From Fidelibacterota bacterium SCGC AAA003-L08 (lineage in GTDB: Bacteria > Fidelibacterota > Marinisomatia > SCGC-AAA003-L08 > D37C17): a DNA stretch of 13,808 bases. Location of the stretch: NCBI GenBank assembly GCA_000405805.1, contig ASPJ01000028.1, positions 1 through 13,808 of the forward strand, read 5' to 3'. The notes beneath the pieces are model-generated. The model worked only from the letters and a program-made list of their open reading frames with translations, was not told the DNA's origin and made no database searches. Shown here piece after piece: positions 1-7,013 of the stretch (the first letter of the stretch is position 1; every line of letters begins with the position of its first letter). Made by a program: the position numbers and the translations under genes.

Positions 1-40
1 ATGATTTTGTTGATAGTGATATTTGGGATTATAAATTTTC
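1..40 (+). repeat. 40-bp direct repeat, copy 1 (barrel gene)
   Basis: Identical to 6277-6316 and in the same codon phase (HDFVDSDIWDYKF). The copies diverge at base 41 versus 6317. This side continues into the credible barrel C-terminus, the other side into icd, so these are the same genomic bases read twice at a misjoin. Confidence 0.92.
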
Positions 41-182
41 ATCAGGATTAGAAATTCGATTGAATGGGTTTTCATTTTACTCATACCCAACAGCTATAGA
101 ATATAGCTATCATATTCCTGTTTTTGATAATGATAATTATATCCCTAAACAATATTTAAAAATATTGTTTAATTTTCAATAA
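1..182 (+). CDS. C-terminal end of an Omp85/BamA-like outer-membrane barrel protein (5' part displaced to 4128-6316)
   Basis: The frame beginning at base 3 is open to TAA at 180-182 and encodes about 59 residues. They end in alternating beta-strand sequence (SYPTAIEYSYHIPVF, then YLKILFNFQ), which resembles the last strands of an Omp85/BamA 'surface antigen' barrel inserted in the outer membrane. The first 40 bases are identical to 6277-6316 and in the same reading frame as the barrel gene there. This is therefore the true 3' end of that gene, separated from it by a chimeric join. The stop overlaps the next start as TAATG, implying translational coupling to the DUF5683-like gene. Seen: repeat, frame, strand pattern. 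Inferred: the split of one gene. Confidence 0.8.
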   Translation, partial: DFVDSDIWDYKFSSGLEIRLNGFSFYSYPTAIEYSYHIPVFDNDNYIPKQYLKILFNFQ

Positions 183-1069
183 TGAATATATATATATATA
201 TAATATTGTCAATTTCTTTTATTTATTGTGAATCCTCAAAAACTTTATTACGTTTCTATGATATCCCTCAATTAAACTATAATAATAGTTACTCAGGTAA
301 AGATGCTTTGAAGTCTATAATAGTCCCTGGTTGGGGCCAGTATTCATCAGGTGATTATAAAAAGGCATTTATTTTTTTATGTGTTGAATCAATGGCACTT
401 GGAATTCATTACAATTATAATAAAAAGGGTATTGAAAAAGAAGATTTAACTAAACTATTTGGAGATGAACATTGGTCCTTTTCTACTTGGGTAAATGATT
501 ATTATGAGTTTGCCCCAGGTGGTGAGCATGGAACATATAGTTATATTTTTGAAAGAGAAGAAAATGGATCTTATGAAGAAATATGGGAAGCTGGACATAA
601 ACTAGGATTTATTTATGATAACAAATATTATACCTCGGGGAATAATTTTGAAGATTTTTATAATGAAACTTTATGCCCAGCAGGAGTTTGCAATTTGGAT
701 ACACTTAATTCAATTAAAGTTACTAAAGACCATAATTATTATGAAAATATAGGCAAGTATGATCATTTTTTTTCAGGATGGGATGATAATGATCAGATAA
801 CAGAACATGTTAAAGAGTCAGGGGAATTAATTGCAATGTCCCCTAACAAACAAGATTATAGAACGAGTTGGGAAAAAGCAGCAGAATATAATCGATTTGC
901 AGACTATGCTTTATATACTGTTTATACCAATCATATCCTAAGTATATTAGATATATTAGTTTTTTCTAAAATCAATAAAAATAGTAAGTTTAATTATCAA
1001 CTAAAAACAATATACAACTCAAATAATAACCTAGGCATTGGAGGTATCAAACTATTAGTTTCATGGTAA
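182..1069 (+). CDS. DUF5683-like membrane/envelope protein
   Basis: Protein of 295 residues with a hydrophobic N-terminus (about residues 1-17) that looks like a signal peptide or signal anchor. Near residues 44-75 is the pattern KSIIVPGWGQ, then a G, KA and a hydrophobic stretch. This matches the 'PGWGQ' signature of DUF5683 proteins of the Bacteroidota and relatives. A second hydrophobic segment near the C-terminus carries NHILSILDILVFSK, comparable to the family's usual NH..S..DA block. The middle is acidic and aromatic-rich. The molecular function of the family is unknown to me; association with the outer-membrane gene upstream and the BamD-like lipoprotein downstream suggests an envelope role. 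The ATG shares one base with the preceding stop (TAATG). Its own stop overlaps the next start by 7 bases. Confidence 0.7.
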   Translation: MNIYIYIILSISFIYCESSKTLLRFYDIPQLNYNNSYSGKDALKSIIVPGWGQYSSGDYKKAFIFLCVESMALGIHYNYNKKGIEKEDLTKLFGDEHWSFSTWVNDYYEFAPGGEHGTYSYIFEREENGSYEEIWEAGHKLGFIYDNKYYTSGNNFEDFYNETLCPAGVCNLDTLNSIKVTKDHNYYENIGKYDHFFSGWDDNDQITEHVKESGELIAMSPNKQDYRTSWEKAAEYNRFADYALYTVYTNHILSILDILVFSKINKNSKFNYQLKTIYNSNNNLGIGGIKLLVSW

Positions 1070-1848
1070 GGATATGTAAATTTATCACAAGTATTTTTTT
1101 AATTATACTATTTGTTGGTTGTGCTTCAAAAGCTATATCAGTAAAAGATGAGATATTACAGCAATATAATCAAGGAATTGAATACTATAACAACAAAAAA
1201 TATTCAAAAGCTAGAGAGTCTTTTAAATATGTCATTTTACATTCATCTGGATCTAGACTAGCCTTGGAATCTGAATTTTATTTAGCCGAATCATTTTATA
1301 ATTTAAAGGAATATATGGAGGCCCTATATAGTTATGATAATTATGCACGCTCATCTCAAGATATTAAGTTAATAGAGCTTTCTAGATTTAGAATTTGTGA
1401 ATGTGCACATAAATTATCTCCTGGTTATAGAAAAGATCAATCTACTACAACAGATGCTTTGGATAAAATTGAAATATTTTTAGAAGATTATCCAAACTCA
1501 GAATATTATACTTCAATATTAGAATTAAGACAAGATTTACGATACAAATTAGCAATGAAGGAATATGAATCTGCAAGATTATATATGAAATTAGGAGAAT
1601 ATAAATCAGCACTAATATATTTATCAGAGGCTCTCAGTAATTATAGTGATTTAAAAATAGCTGATGATATTAGAATAGCAATTATATTTTCTTATATACT
1701 TAATGACAGCCATGGTTTTGCAATAGATTTTTATAAAAGAGAAATTGATAGTTTTAGTGATATTAAGAAGAAAGAGGATGCAATAGAATTAATTAATTCT
1801 ACTGAAAATAGCATAAAATTAACTGAATATCTGAGGATTTTTAAATGA
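1063..1848 (+). CDS. bamD: BamD-like outer-membrane assembly lipoprotein (tetratricopeptide repeats)
   Basis: Protein of 261 residues that starts with a lipoprotein signal: basic start, hydrophobic core, then FVGC with the lipidated Cys at residue 20 (the -3 position is F, slightly off consensus). After it come TPR-type helical hairpins, for example YNQGIEYYNNKKYSKARESF and the following AESFYNLKEYMEALYSY. The block LSPGYRKDQSTTTDAL, then FLEDYPNSEY and the KEY..ARLYMKLGEYKSALIY region, follows the layout of BamD, which binds BamA and aids folding of outer-membrane proteins. The length is close to BamD. The location next to a DUF5683-like gene and an Omp85-like gene supports an outer-membrane role. 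It could be a more general TPR lipoprotein. The start overlaps the upstream gene by 7 bases and the end overlaps nadD by ATGA. Confidence 0.75.
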   Translation: MVRICKFITSIFLIILFVGCASKAISVKDEILQQYNQGIEYYNNKKYSKARESFKYVILHSSGSRLALESEFYLAESFYNLKEYMEALYSYDNYARSSQDIKLIELSRFRICECAHKLSPGYRKDQSTTTDALDKIEIFLEDYPNSEYYTSILELRQDLRYKLAMKEYESARLYMKLGEYKSALIYLSEALSNYSDLKIADDIRIAIIFSYILNDSHGFAIDFYKREIDSFSDIKKKEDAIELINSTENSIKLTEYLRIFK

Positions 1849-2417
1849 AGGTGTGTCTCTTTGGGGGAACATTTGACCCCCCTCATTTAGGACATGAGAA
1901 TATTGTAGCCAGATTAATTAAAAGATTTGATAAAGTAATAGTTGTCCCAACAAAAGAAACTCCAGGAAAGAACAATTTACCCTTAGCAGATAATTGTCAT
2001 AGATTACAGATGCTACTATTGTGTGATTTTGCAAAAAATTCAAATTGTATAATTAGTGATTATGAAATTATATCTAGTACTTCTCCAAGCTACACTATTA
2101 ATACTCTTAATTATATAAAAGATAAGTTTAAAGATTCTGAATTTTATATTGCTATAGGAAAAGATCAGTTAAATAATTTCAATAATTGGCACAATTCAGA
2201 TAAGATACTTTCTTCTGCTAAAATTATTTGTTTTAATAGAAAAAAGGGTGTAGATAATAAAGAATTAATTAATTGTGAATTTATAAATAATTTTGATTAT
2301 AATATATCATCATCAGAGATTAGGAATTCTATTTTAAATAATGATAAAAAGTTTAAAACAATGGTTAATAGAGACATATTCAATTATATAATAAAAGAAA
2401 AACTATATACATTATGA
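1845..2417 (+). CDS. nadD: Nicotinate-nucleotide adenylyltransferase NadD
   Basis: Cytoplasmic enzyme that joins nicotinate mononucleotide and ATP to give deamido-NAD, the adenylylation step of NAD synthesis. The 190 residues open with GGTFDPPHLGH (residues 7-17), the nucleotidyltransferase motif with H14 and H17. SYTINTLNYI at 82-91, IGKDQLNNFNNW at 104-115 and ISSSEIR at 154-160 are the NadD-specific substrate-binding and ATP-binding blocks. Length is normal. GAGGA lies 7 bases upstream of the ATG and fixes the start. The start overlaps the bamD-like stop as ATGA and the end overlaps the exchanger gene as ATGA, so the genes are tightly coupled. A related nucleotidyltransferase, coaD, lies elsewhere in the window; this one is distinguished by the NadD blocks. 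Confidence 0.93.
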   Translation: MKVCLFGGTFDPPHLGHENIVARLIKRFDKVIVVPTKETPGKNNLPLADNCHRLQMLLLCDFAKNSNCIISDYEIISSTSPSYTINTLNYIKDKFKDSEFYIAIGKDQLNNFNNWHNSDKILSSAKIICFNRKKGVDNKELINCEFINNFDYNISSSEIRNSILNNDKKFKTMVNRDIFNYIIKEKLYTL

Positions 2418-3337
2418 TTCCAAATTTTACACAACTAATCATAGGAATTTATGCACTCTATTATTGCTCAAACGTATTAATAGATAGCGGTAGTTTATTA
2501 GCTGAGAAATATAATATATCTAAAGCAATTATAGGTTTGACATTAATTGCATTTGGAACTTCCCTCCCTGAATTTATAGTTAGTATGGTTGCGATTTATA
2601 ATGGTGAAATGAATTTTGTAATAGGGAATGTCTTAGGTTCCAATATAGCAAATATTGGTTTAGTGTTAGGAATAGCTGCACTATTTTACAACCTGTCATC
2701 TAATTTTAAAAAGATGAAATTAGACATGGTCTTCTTGAGTATTACGAGCCTAGTTTTTTCAGTAATTTTATATTATAATATGATTGAAAAATTATATGGT
2801 ATCATATTGTTATTATTATTTTGTTTATATATGTATATATTATTTAATTCAAACAAAACTAATATTGATGCTGTAAAACTTCCAGATGAGAATACGCGAA
2901 TTTCTCAATTAATAGCATGTATTTTTATAGGATCTTTAGGCTTGTCTATTGGATCGCAACTTTTAATTGATGGGGCAACTGGAATTGCAAAATCATTTGG
3001 AATATCTCATTTAGCTATAGGAGCGACAGTAATTGCACTAGGAACATCACTGCCTGAATTAGCAACATCATTAAATGCTGCTAGGAAAAATGAGTTTGAA
3101 CTATTATTAGGTAATATATTTGGTTCAAATATTATAAATATAGCATTTGTTTTTGGAATTTCATTAGTAGTGAATAATGATATCCATGCGGTGCCTAAAA
3201 TTCCTGATTATCATTTAGTAGTATTTTTATTGATTACCTTAACTTTTTTTATAGTTTTAATGAATCGTATAATAGATCGGTTTTATAGTGTATTATTATT
3301 ATCTATATATACATATTATATATTCAGGATATTGTAA
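2414..3337 (+). CDS. Calcium/sodium antiporter of the CaCA family (YrbG-like)
   Basis: Inner-membrane cation exchanger of 307 residues, about ten hydrophobic segments by eye. It has the two inverted alpha-repeats that form the ion pathway. Repeat 1 contains GTSLPE at residues 48-53 and GNVLGSN at 71-77. Repeat 2 contains GTSLPE at 210-215 and GNIFGSN at 233-239. The acidic residue in each GTSLPE is the ion ligand in this family. The central loop (about 146-163) is short and hydrophilic, as in bacterial members. Known family members exchange Na+ or H+ for Ca2+; the exact ions here are not decidable from sequence. The start overlaps nadD by ATGA; ftsE follows after 5 bases. Length is typical of bacterial CaCA proteins. 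Confidence 0.9.
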   Translation: MIPNFTQLIIGIYALYYCSNVLIDSGSLLAEKYNISKAIIGLTLIAFGTSLPEFIVSMVAIYNGEMNFVIGNVLGSNIANIGLVLGIAALFYNLSSNFKKMKLDMVFLSITSLVFSVILYYNMIEKLYGIILLLLFCLYMYILFNSNKTNIDAVKLPDENTRISQLIACIFIGSLGLSIGSQLLIDGATGIAKSFGISHLAIGATVIALGTSLPELATSLNAARKNEFELLLGNIFGSNIINIAFVFGISLVVNNDIHAVPKIPDYHLVVFLLITLTFFIVLMNRIIDRFYSVLLLSIYTYYIFRIL

Positions 3338-3342
3338 TAGTT

Positions 3343-3996
3343 ATGATTGAATTTAATAATATTACATCTAAATATACAGAAGACTCTGGCGTGTTTGACC
3401 TAAGTTTTTATGTTAAGAAAGGCGAGATTGTTTTTCTAATGGGTCCCACAGGTTCTGGAAAATCAACAGTTTTAAATATAATCAATAAAAAGATGAAAGT
3501 TAATAGCGGAACATTAATAATAGATAATGAAGATGTTACTGATATTAGAAAAAGAAAAATACCATATTATAGAAGGAAGATTGGTATGATTTTTCAAGAT
3601 TATAAGTTAATTCCAGACAGAACAGTTTATGAAAATATTGCTCTGCCATTAAGGGTGATTGGTTTGCCTAAAAAAGAAATTGATCATAAAGTTCTGGAAG
3701 TATTTGATAATGTAGGTTTAACAAATAATTTAAATTTATTCCCTGACCAATTAAGTGGAGGTGAACAACAGCGTGTATCAATAGCAAGGGCACTAGTAAA
3801 GGAACCTATGTTAGTTTTAGCAGATGAACCTACTGGAAATTTAGATCCTAATATAGCTGATGAAATTATTGATATACTTGAAAATGTAGCTAGCAAAGGA
3901 TCAACGGTTTTAATGTCTACTCATAATTATCCACTTATCAAAAATAGAGATAAACGATTTATAGAATTAAATAGCGGAAGGTTAATTGAACATTGA
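3343..3996 (+). CDS. ftsE: Cell-division ABC ATPase FtsE
   Basis: Cytoplasmic ATPase subunit of the FtsEX complex, which at the division site converts ATP hydrolysis into activation of periplasmic peptidoglycan hydrolases through FtsX. The 217 residues hold Walker A GPTGSGKST (34-42), Q-loop Q85, signature LSGGEQQR (137-144), Walker B with LVLADEP (157-163), D-loop GNLDP and H-loop H194. The size and FQDYKLIPDRTVYENIALPL are characteristic of FtsE rather than transport ATPases, and ftsX follows directly. The stop overlaps the proposed ftsX TTG start (TTGA at 3993-3996). The closest alternatives would be LolD or MacB-type ATPases; the FtsX partner decides. Confidence 0.93.
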   Translation: MIEFNNITSKYTEDSGVFDLSFYVKKGEIVFLMGPTGSGKSTVLNIINKKMKVNSGTLIIDNEDVTDIRKRKIPYYRRKIGMIFQDYKLIPDRTVYENIALPLRVIGLPKKEIDHKVLEVFDNVGLTNNLNLFPDQLSGGEQQRVSIARALVKEPMLVLADEPTGNLDPNIADEIIDILENVASKGSTVLMSTHNYPLIKNRDKRFIELNSGRLIEH

Positions 3997-4142
3997 TTGC
4001 GAAATTTATTTTTTTAATTTCTGAAAGTTTCAGAGGATTTTATAGGGCTAAATTGCCTGCAGTGATATCTTCAATAACGATTGCAATTTCACTTGTTATT
4101 CTGAGTGTAGCTATCTTTGCTTATTATCATTTAGTAAAATGA
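3993..4142 (+). pseudogene. ftsX: 5' fragment of ftsX, cut at a chimeric junction
   Basis: The FtsX reading frame starts at TTG 3993, overlapping the ftsE stop by four bases. It encodes a short amphipathic leader (ESFRGFYRAKLPA) and the first membrane helix (ISSITIAISLVILSVAIFAY), then runs out of frame into foreign sequence after base 4127 and stops at 4140-4142. Bases 4033-4127 are identical to the reverse complement of 13714-13808, the start of the ftsX copy at the window end. Joining 3993-4127 to the reverse complement of 13713-12982 gives one intact FtsX of about 288 residues, the usual size. This is therefore the real ftsX start, misjoined, and not a second gene. No strong Shine-Dalgarno is seen; coupling to ftsE is likely. 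Confidence 0.85.
4033..4127 (+). repeat. 95-bp inverted repeat, left copy (inside ftsX)
   Basis: Bases 4033-4127 match the reverse complement of 13714-13808 without a mismatch by eye. Both copies encode the same residues of FtsX. Identity ends exactly at 4127/4128 (the next base is C here, A in the other copy), which marks a junction. The repeat is best read as the same genomic bases present twice, not as a biological repeat. Confidence 0.93.
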
Positions 4143-5146
4143 ATAGTTTTGGTAATAAAGGAATGGGCAATGAGTCTGTATATAGTCAGGGCTTCGCATT
4201 TTGTAATTATTTAACTGATAGATTTGGAAATGATATTTTGCCACAGACTTCTAAATCAATATCAAATCCATTTAATTATTCTATCAATAAAGTTCTTAAA
4301 AATATAACGGGGATAAATGGTGAGAAATTATTTGTTGATTGGAAATTATCACTGGAGGAGAAATATTATAATTTTAAAGATTATATCTCTGATGATATAA
4401 TAAAGGGTGAAATCATTCAATCTGAAGGAGATGTTAATATTTTGCCATCATGGTCCCCAAACGGAGAATCATTTGCATTTTTATCCAACAGGAGCAATGA
4501 ATCATTTTTTCAAACAGACGTGTATATGTTTCAATTAAAAGATTCAACAACAACCTTAATTGCAAAAGGTATTAAAACAGCTGTTACTTGGGAAAATGAT
4601 TATATGTTAATATATTCAAAGTTAAGTGAGCCAGATTCGAGAGGCTCTATCTATTTTGATATATATAAATATAATATTATAGAGAATGAGGAAGAACGGT
4701 TAACATATGGAGCAAGATTAACTTCTCCAATATTTATACCAAGCCAGAATAAAATAGCTGCCATTAGTAATTACGACGGAACTTCAAACATACTCATCAG
4801 TGATATTGATAGCATAAATTTTCAACAAATAACTGATTATGATGATGGTAGTTACATATCATCTATCGATATCATGGATAATAATTTGGTATTTGATTTA
4901 ATAGATAATCATGGTAGAGATATATATTCATTAGATTTAGTTAATTATATAATAACACCATTAAGTGTTCACTATTATGATGAGCAAGATCCTGCCAAGT
5001 ATAACAATGGGATAGTTTCATCTAGAGATGAAAGCGGTATCTTTAATTTATATATAAATACAGATCAAGAGTCTGGATACATAACAAATGTGCTTGGAGG
5101 TGCATTTATGCCATCAGTTTCTAAAGATGGAAAAAATCATTTATAG
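4128..5146 (+). pseudogene. N-terminally truncated peptidase-MA-like/TolB-propeller part of an Omp85-barrel protein, frameshifted at its end
   Basis: The frame (codons in phase with ATG 4139) is open from the junction at 4127/4128. That ATG is probably not the real start, because the sequence begins in mid-domain. About residues 1-80 (VYSQGFAFCNYLTDRFGN, then the FVDWKLSLEEKY region) resemble the C-terminal part of a peptidase-MA-like domain; the zinc-binding part is missing. From about residue 100 come WD40/PD40-type TolB propeller blades, for example PSWSPNGESFAFLSNRSN and later SPIFIPSQNKIAAISNYDG. The frame ends at 5144-5146, just after an A6 run; dropping one A continues smoothly into the barrel frame that follows. 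It is thus the front part of one surface protein. Its substrate is unknown. Confidence is high for TolB-like blades, low for the peptidase part. Confidence 0.75.
5131..5136 (+). other. Frameshift at a run of six A
   Basis: Upstream of this run the propeller frame reads SKDGK. Read with six A it gives NHL and a stop at 5144-5146. With five A it gives GKIIYSLYDDASYNIAILD, a normal propeller blade that runs on into the barrel. It could be a sequencing or amplification indel, a true mutation, or a site of transcriptional slippage. Confidence 0.8.
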
Positions 5147-6344
5147 CTTGTATGATGATGCTTCTTATAATATAGCCATTCTAGATACGATAATTATAGT
5201 TCCAAATGATAAGGTTGGTTATAACGGCATTGAGTTTACATATCCAGAATATAAAGATAAGATAATAAGTTTAAATAATAAACAATCTACAGAATATAAA
5301 ACCAGTATGTCAAAATTATCTTTTATGCCTAAGATTCTAATTGACTATAATACTATTAAACCGGGTCTATATTGTTCTTCTGTTGATTTGCTAGATAAGT
5401 TTTCATTGTTTGGGGCAATATCTATTAATAGTGATGAAGACTTAGATGTATTTTTAAATTTTGAATATAACAAGTTTTCTCCTACAATCTATGCTAACCT
5501 ATTCTGGGTTACAAGACATCAATCAAACTCCGAGTATTATTATAATAATAAGGGATTGATTTTAGATAATATTAATCTTAATTATAATTTAACATTTTTA
5601 TTGTTCTCAGGTGAACTTGGAGCAAGATATAGATATAAAAATTATAAATTTTGGCTAGATTATTCGTATTCTAATTATCGTGAACATATTAATCAACATA
5701 TAAGCCAGGATACTCAAGATGGATCTTTAGATTTCTATGGAGATGTAGCTTTTGATTATTATAGAGGACATACTTTGTCTCTGACATCTGAGTATTCTAA
5801 AAAAGAGAGAAAAATATTAGCTAATATATTGCCTAGAAAAGGATTTTTCCGAAAAATAAAATTGGTTTATGAATGGAATGATTTTATGGATGGCTTTGCT
5901 ATCAATGAAGAATATAGTACGTTTGGTGCCAATTTTCAATCTAATAATACTTTTAGAATGTTGTTGGATTTAAATAAAAATTATACTCCTTTAGATAACT
6001 ATACTATTGGTTCAACTCTATCTCTCCAATTAGGTTGGATTTCAAATCCTGACATAGATGATTTCTTTTATTTTTTTGGTGGAGGAGAAAGAGGTTTAAA
6101 GGGCTATACTTTTTATGAAGAATCCTTAACAGGACCAACGAAGATAATATTGAGCAATACAACTAGGGTTCCTATTTTCACTAATAAAAATTATAAATTT
6201 CTTAGTTTTGATATTCAAAATTTAGTTGCAGGGATAGCCTTCCAATGTGGAGCAGCCCCTGATATTAGAACAATTCATGATTTTGTTGATAGTGATATTT
6301 GGGATTATAAATTTTCTCTAAATATGGCCATATCTATTAAATGA
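5133..6344 (+). pseudogene. Omp85/BamA-like outer-membrane beta-barrel part, cut at the 3' end
   Basis: Continuation of the propeller protein after the A6 frameshift. A last propeller blade (IIYSLYDDASYNIAILD) and a linker (about 5190-5330) lead into a long region of alternating polar and aromatic residues with frequent turns, typical of a transmembrane beta-barrel. Near 6080-6180, FFGGGERGLKGYTFYEESL followed by ILSNTTRVPIF matches the Omp85 loop-6 region and the next strand; the usual RGY/RGF arginine is lysine here (LKGY). The gene's own sequence ends at 6316. The remaining codons to TGA 6342-6344 are antisense icd and add nine false residues. The true C-terminus is at 1-182. Reassembled, the protein has at least about 775 residues with its N-terminus still missing. 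Location: outer membrane, inferred. Confidence 0.75.
6277..6316 (+). repeat. 40-bp direct repeat, copy 2 (barrel gene, at the icd junction)
   Basis: Second copy of the 40 bases found at 1-40. Its right end is the switch point to antisense icd. The last six bases (ATTTTC, 6311-6316) also fit the icd codons for Glu-Asn, so the join has about 6 bases of microhomology. Confidence 0.92.
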
Positions 6345-6775
6345 GGATTTTTAACTGGTGTTGGAGCACCTTTATACCATCTGACAGGCCTAAGACAAAC
6401 ATATAAATCTAGTTCCTGCCTTAATGCAACATTAATCGATCTGATTCCACCGCCCACAGGAGTAGTTAATGGACCTTTAATTGCAATTGTATATTCACTT
6501 ATTACATCTAATGTTTCTTGAGGAAGCCAAGTATTTTCACCATACACATCGTTAGCTTTCTCTCCTGCATATACTTCCATCCATTCAATTTTTTTATCTC
6601 TACCATAACTTTTTGAAACAGCTGCGTCAAAGACTCTTACAGTAGCTTTCCAAATATCCCGGCCAATACCATCCCCTTCAATAAATGGAATTATTGGGTC
6701 ATTAGGAATTTTTAATTTTCCATCAATAAATTTAATTTTAGATCCTGTTTTTGGTTTAATTACATTACTAGTCAT
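6305..6775 (-). pseudogene. icd: NADP-dependent isocitrate dehydrogenase, 5' part only
   Basis: Oxidative decarboxylation of isocitrate to 2-oxoglutarate in the TCA cycle. From MTSNVIKPK the residues keep Escherichia coli Icd numbering by eye. FIEGDGIGRD lies near 31-40, GPLTTPVGGGIRSINVALRQ at 101-120 holds S113, N115 and R119, and R129 and R153 (IFREN) follow. These are isocitrate-binding residues, and S113 is the position phosphorylated in E. coli. Genuine sequence stops after N155 at 6311; a Leu and TAA come from the barrel gene. The rest (normal length about 415 residues, including the second set of metal ligands) is absent, so the gene is cut by the chimeric join. The start at 6775 is chosen because AAGGA lies 7 bases upstream and it matches the family. 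It overlaps the fmdB-like stop by 8 bases. Confidence 0.9.
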
Positions 6776-7010
6776 TTTTTTTATCCTTACTACCATTAGC
6801 TTTTTCTAATGATTTTTTTGAATTCTTTTTGTAATCTGTTTCATAAAATCCTGACCCACTAAATCGTGGTCTTCCAGTTATTGGAATTAGGCGGTTCATT
6901 AAAACACCATATTCACAACAATCAAAACATAGTGGATTAGAATCTTCAAAATTTTGTAATAAATCAATTGTTTTTTTACATTTATCACACTTGAACGTAT
7001 AAATCGGCAA
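6768..7010 (-). CDS. FmdB-family zinc-ribbon protein
   Basis: Small protein of 80 residues with the FmdB layout: MPIYTFKCDKC at the start, a second cysteine cluster CFDCC (about residues 28-32), then RFSGSGFYETDYK, the conserved tail block, and a lysine-rich disordered end. The two cysteine pairs would bind one zinc ion. The function is poorly defined; FmdB proteins were named as putative regulators in methylotrophs. The start is TTG at 7008-7010, with AGGA at the end of pta about 8 bases upstream. It lies 3 bases after pta and overlaps icd by 8 bases, so it is probably co-transcribed and coupled. The second cluster has three cysteines, one more than needed. Confidence 0.83.
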   Translation of the reverse strand: MPIYTFKCDKCKKTIDLLQNFEDSNPLCFDCCEYGVLMNRLIPITGRPRFSGSGFYETDYKKNSKKSLEKANGSKDKKND

Positions 7011-7013
7011 TTT

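Noticed and set aside
182..205. AT dinucleotide repeat as a phase-variation tract
   Set aside because: It is short, lies just after the start codon within a plausible signal sequence, and such runs are expected in DNA this AT-rich. There is no second-frame evidence for switching.
3684..3896. Small open frame antisense to ftsE
   Set aside because: It lies wholly inside ftsE, has no recognisable domain and no ribosome site, and is a by-product of ftsE codon use. The same holds for the antisense frames over coaD (8262-8456) and the region 9010-9195.
1..6316. The 40-bp direct repeat as attachment sites flanking an integrated 6.3-kb element
   Set aside because: No integrase or mobile genes lie between the copies, the content is housekeeping genes, and the repeat is in-frame coding sequence of one gene whose two halves join perfectly.
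6305..6344. Overlapping convergent 3' ends of the barrel gene and icd as natural gene overlap
   Set aside because: Both reading frames end in residues unrelated to their families, icd lacks more than half its length, and the true barrel end is at 1-182.
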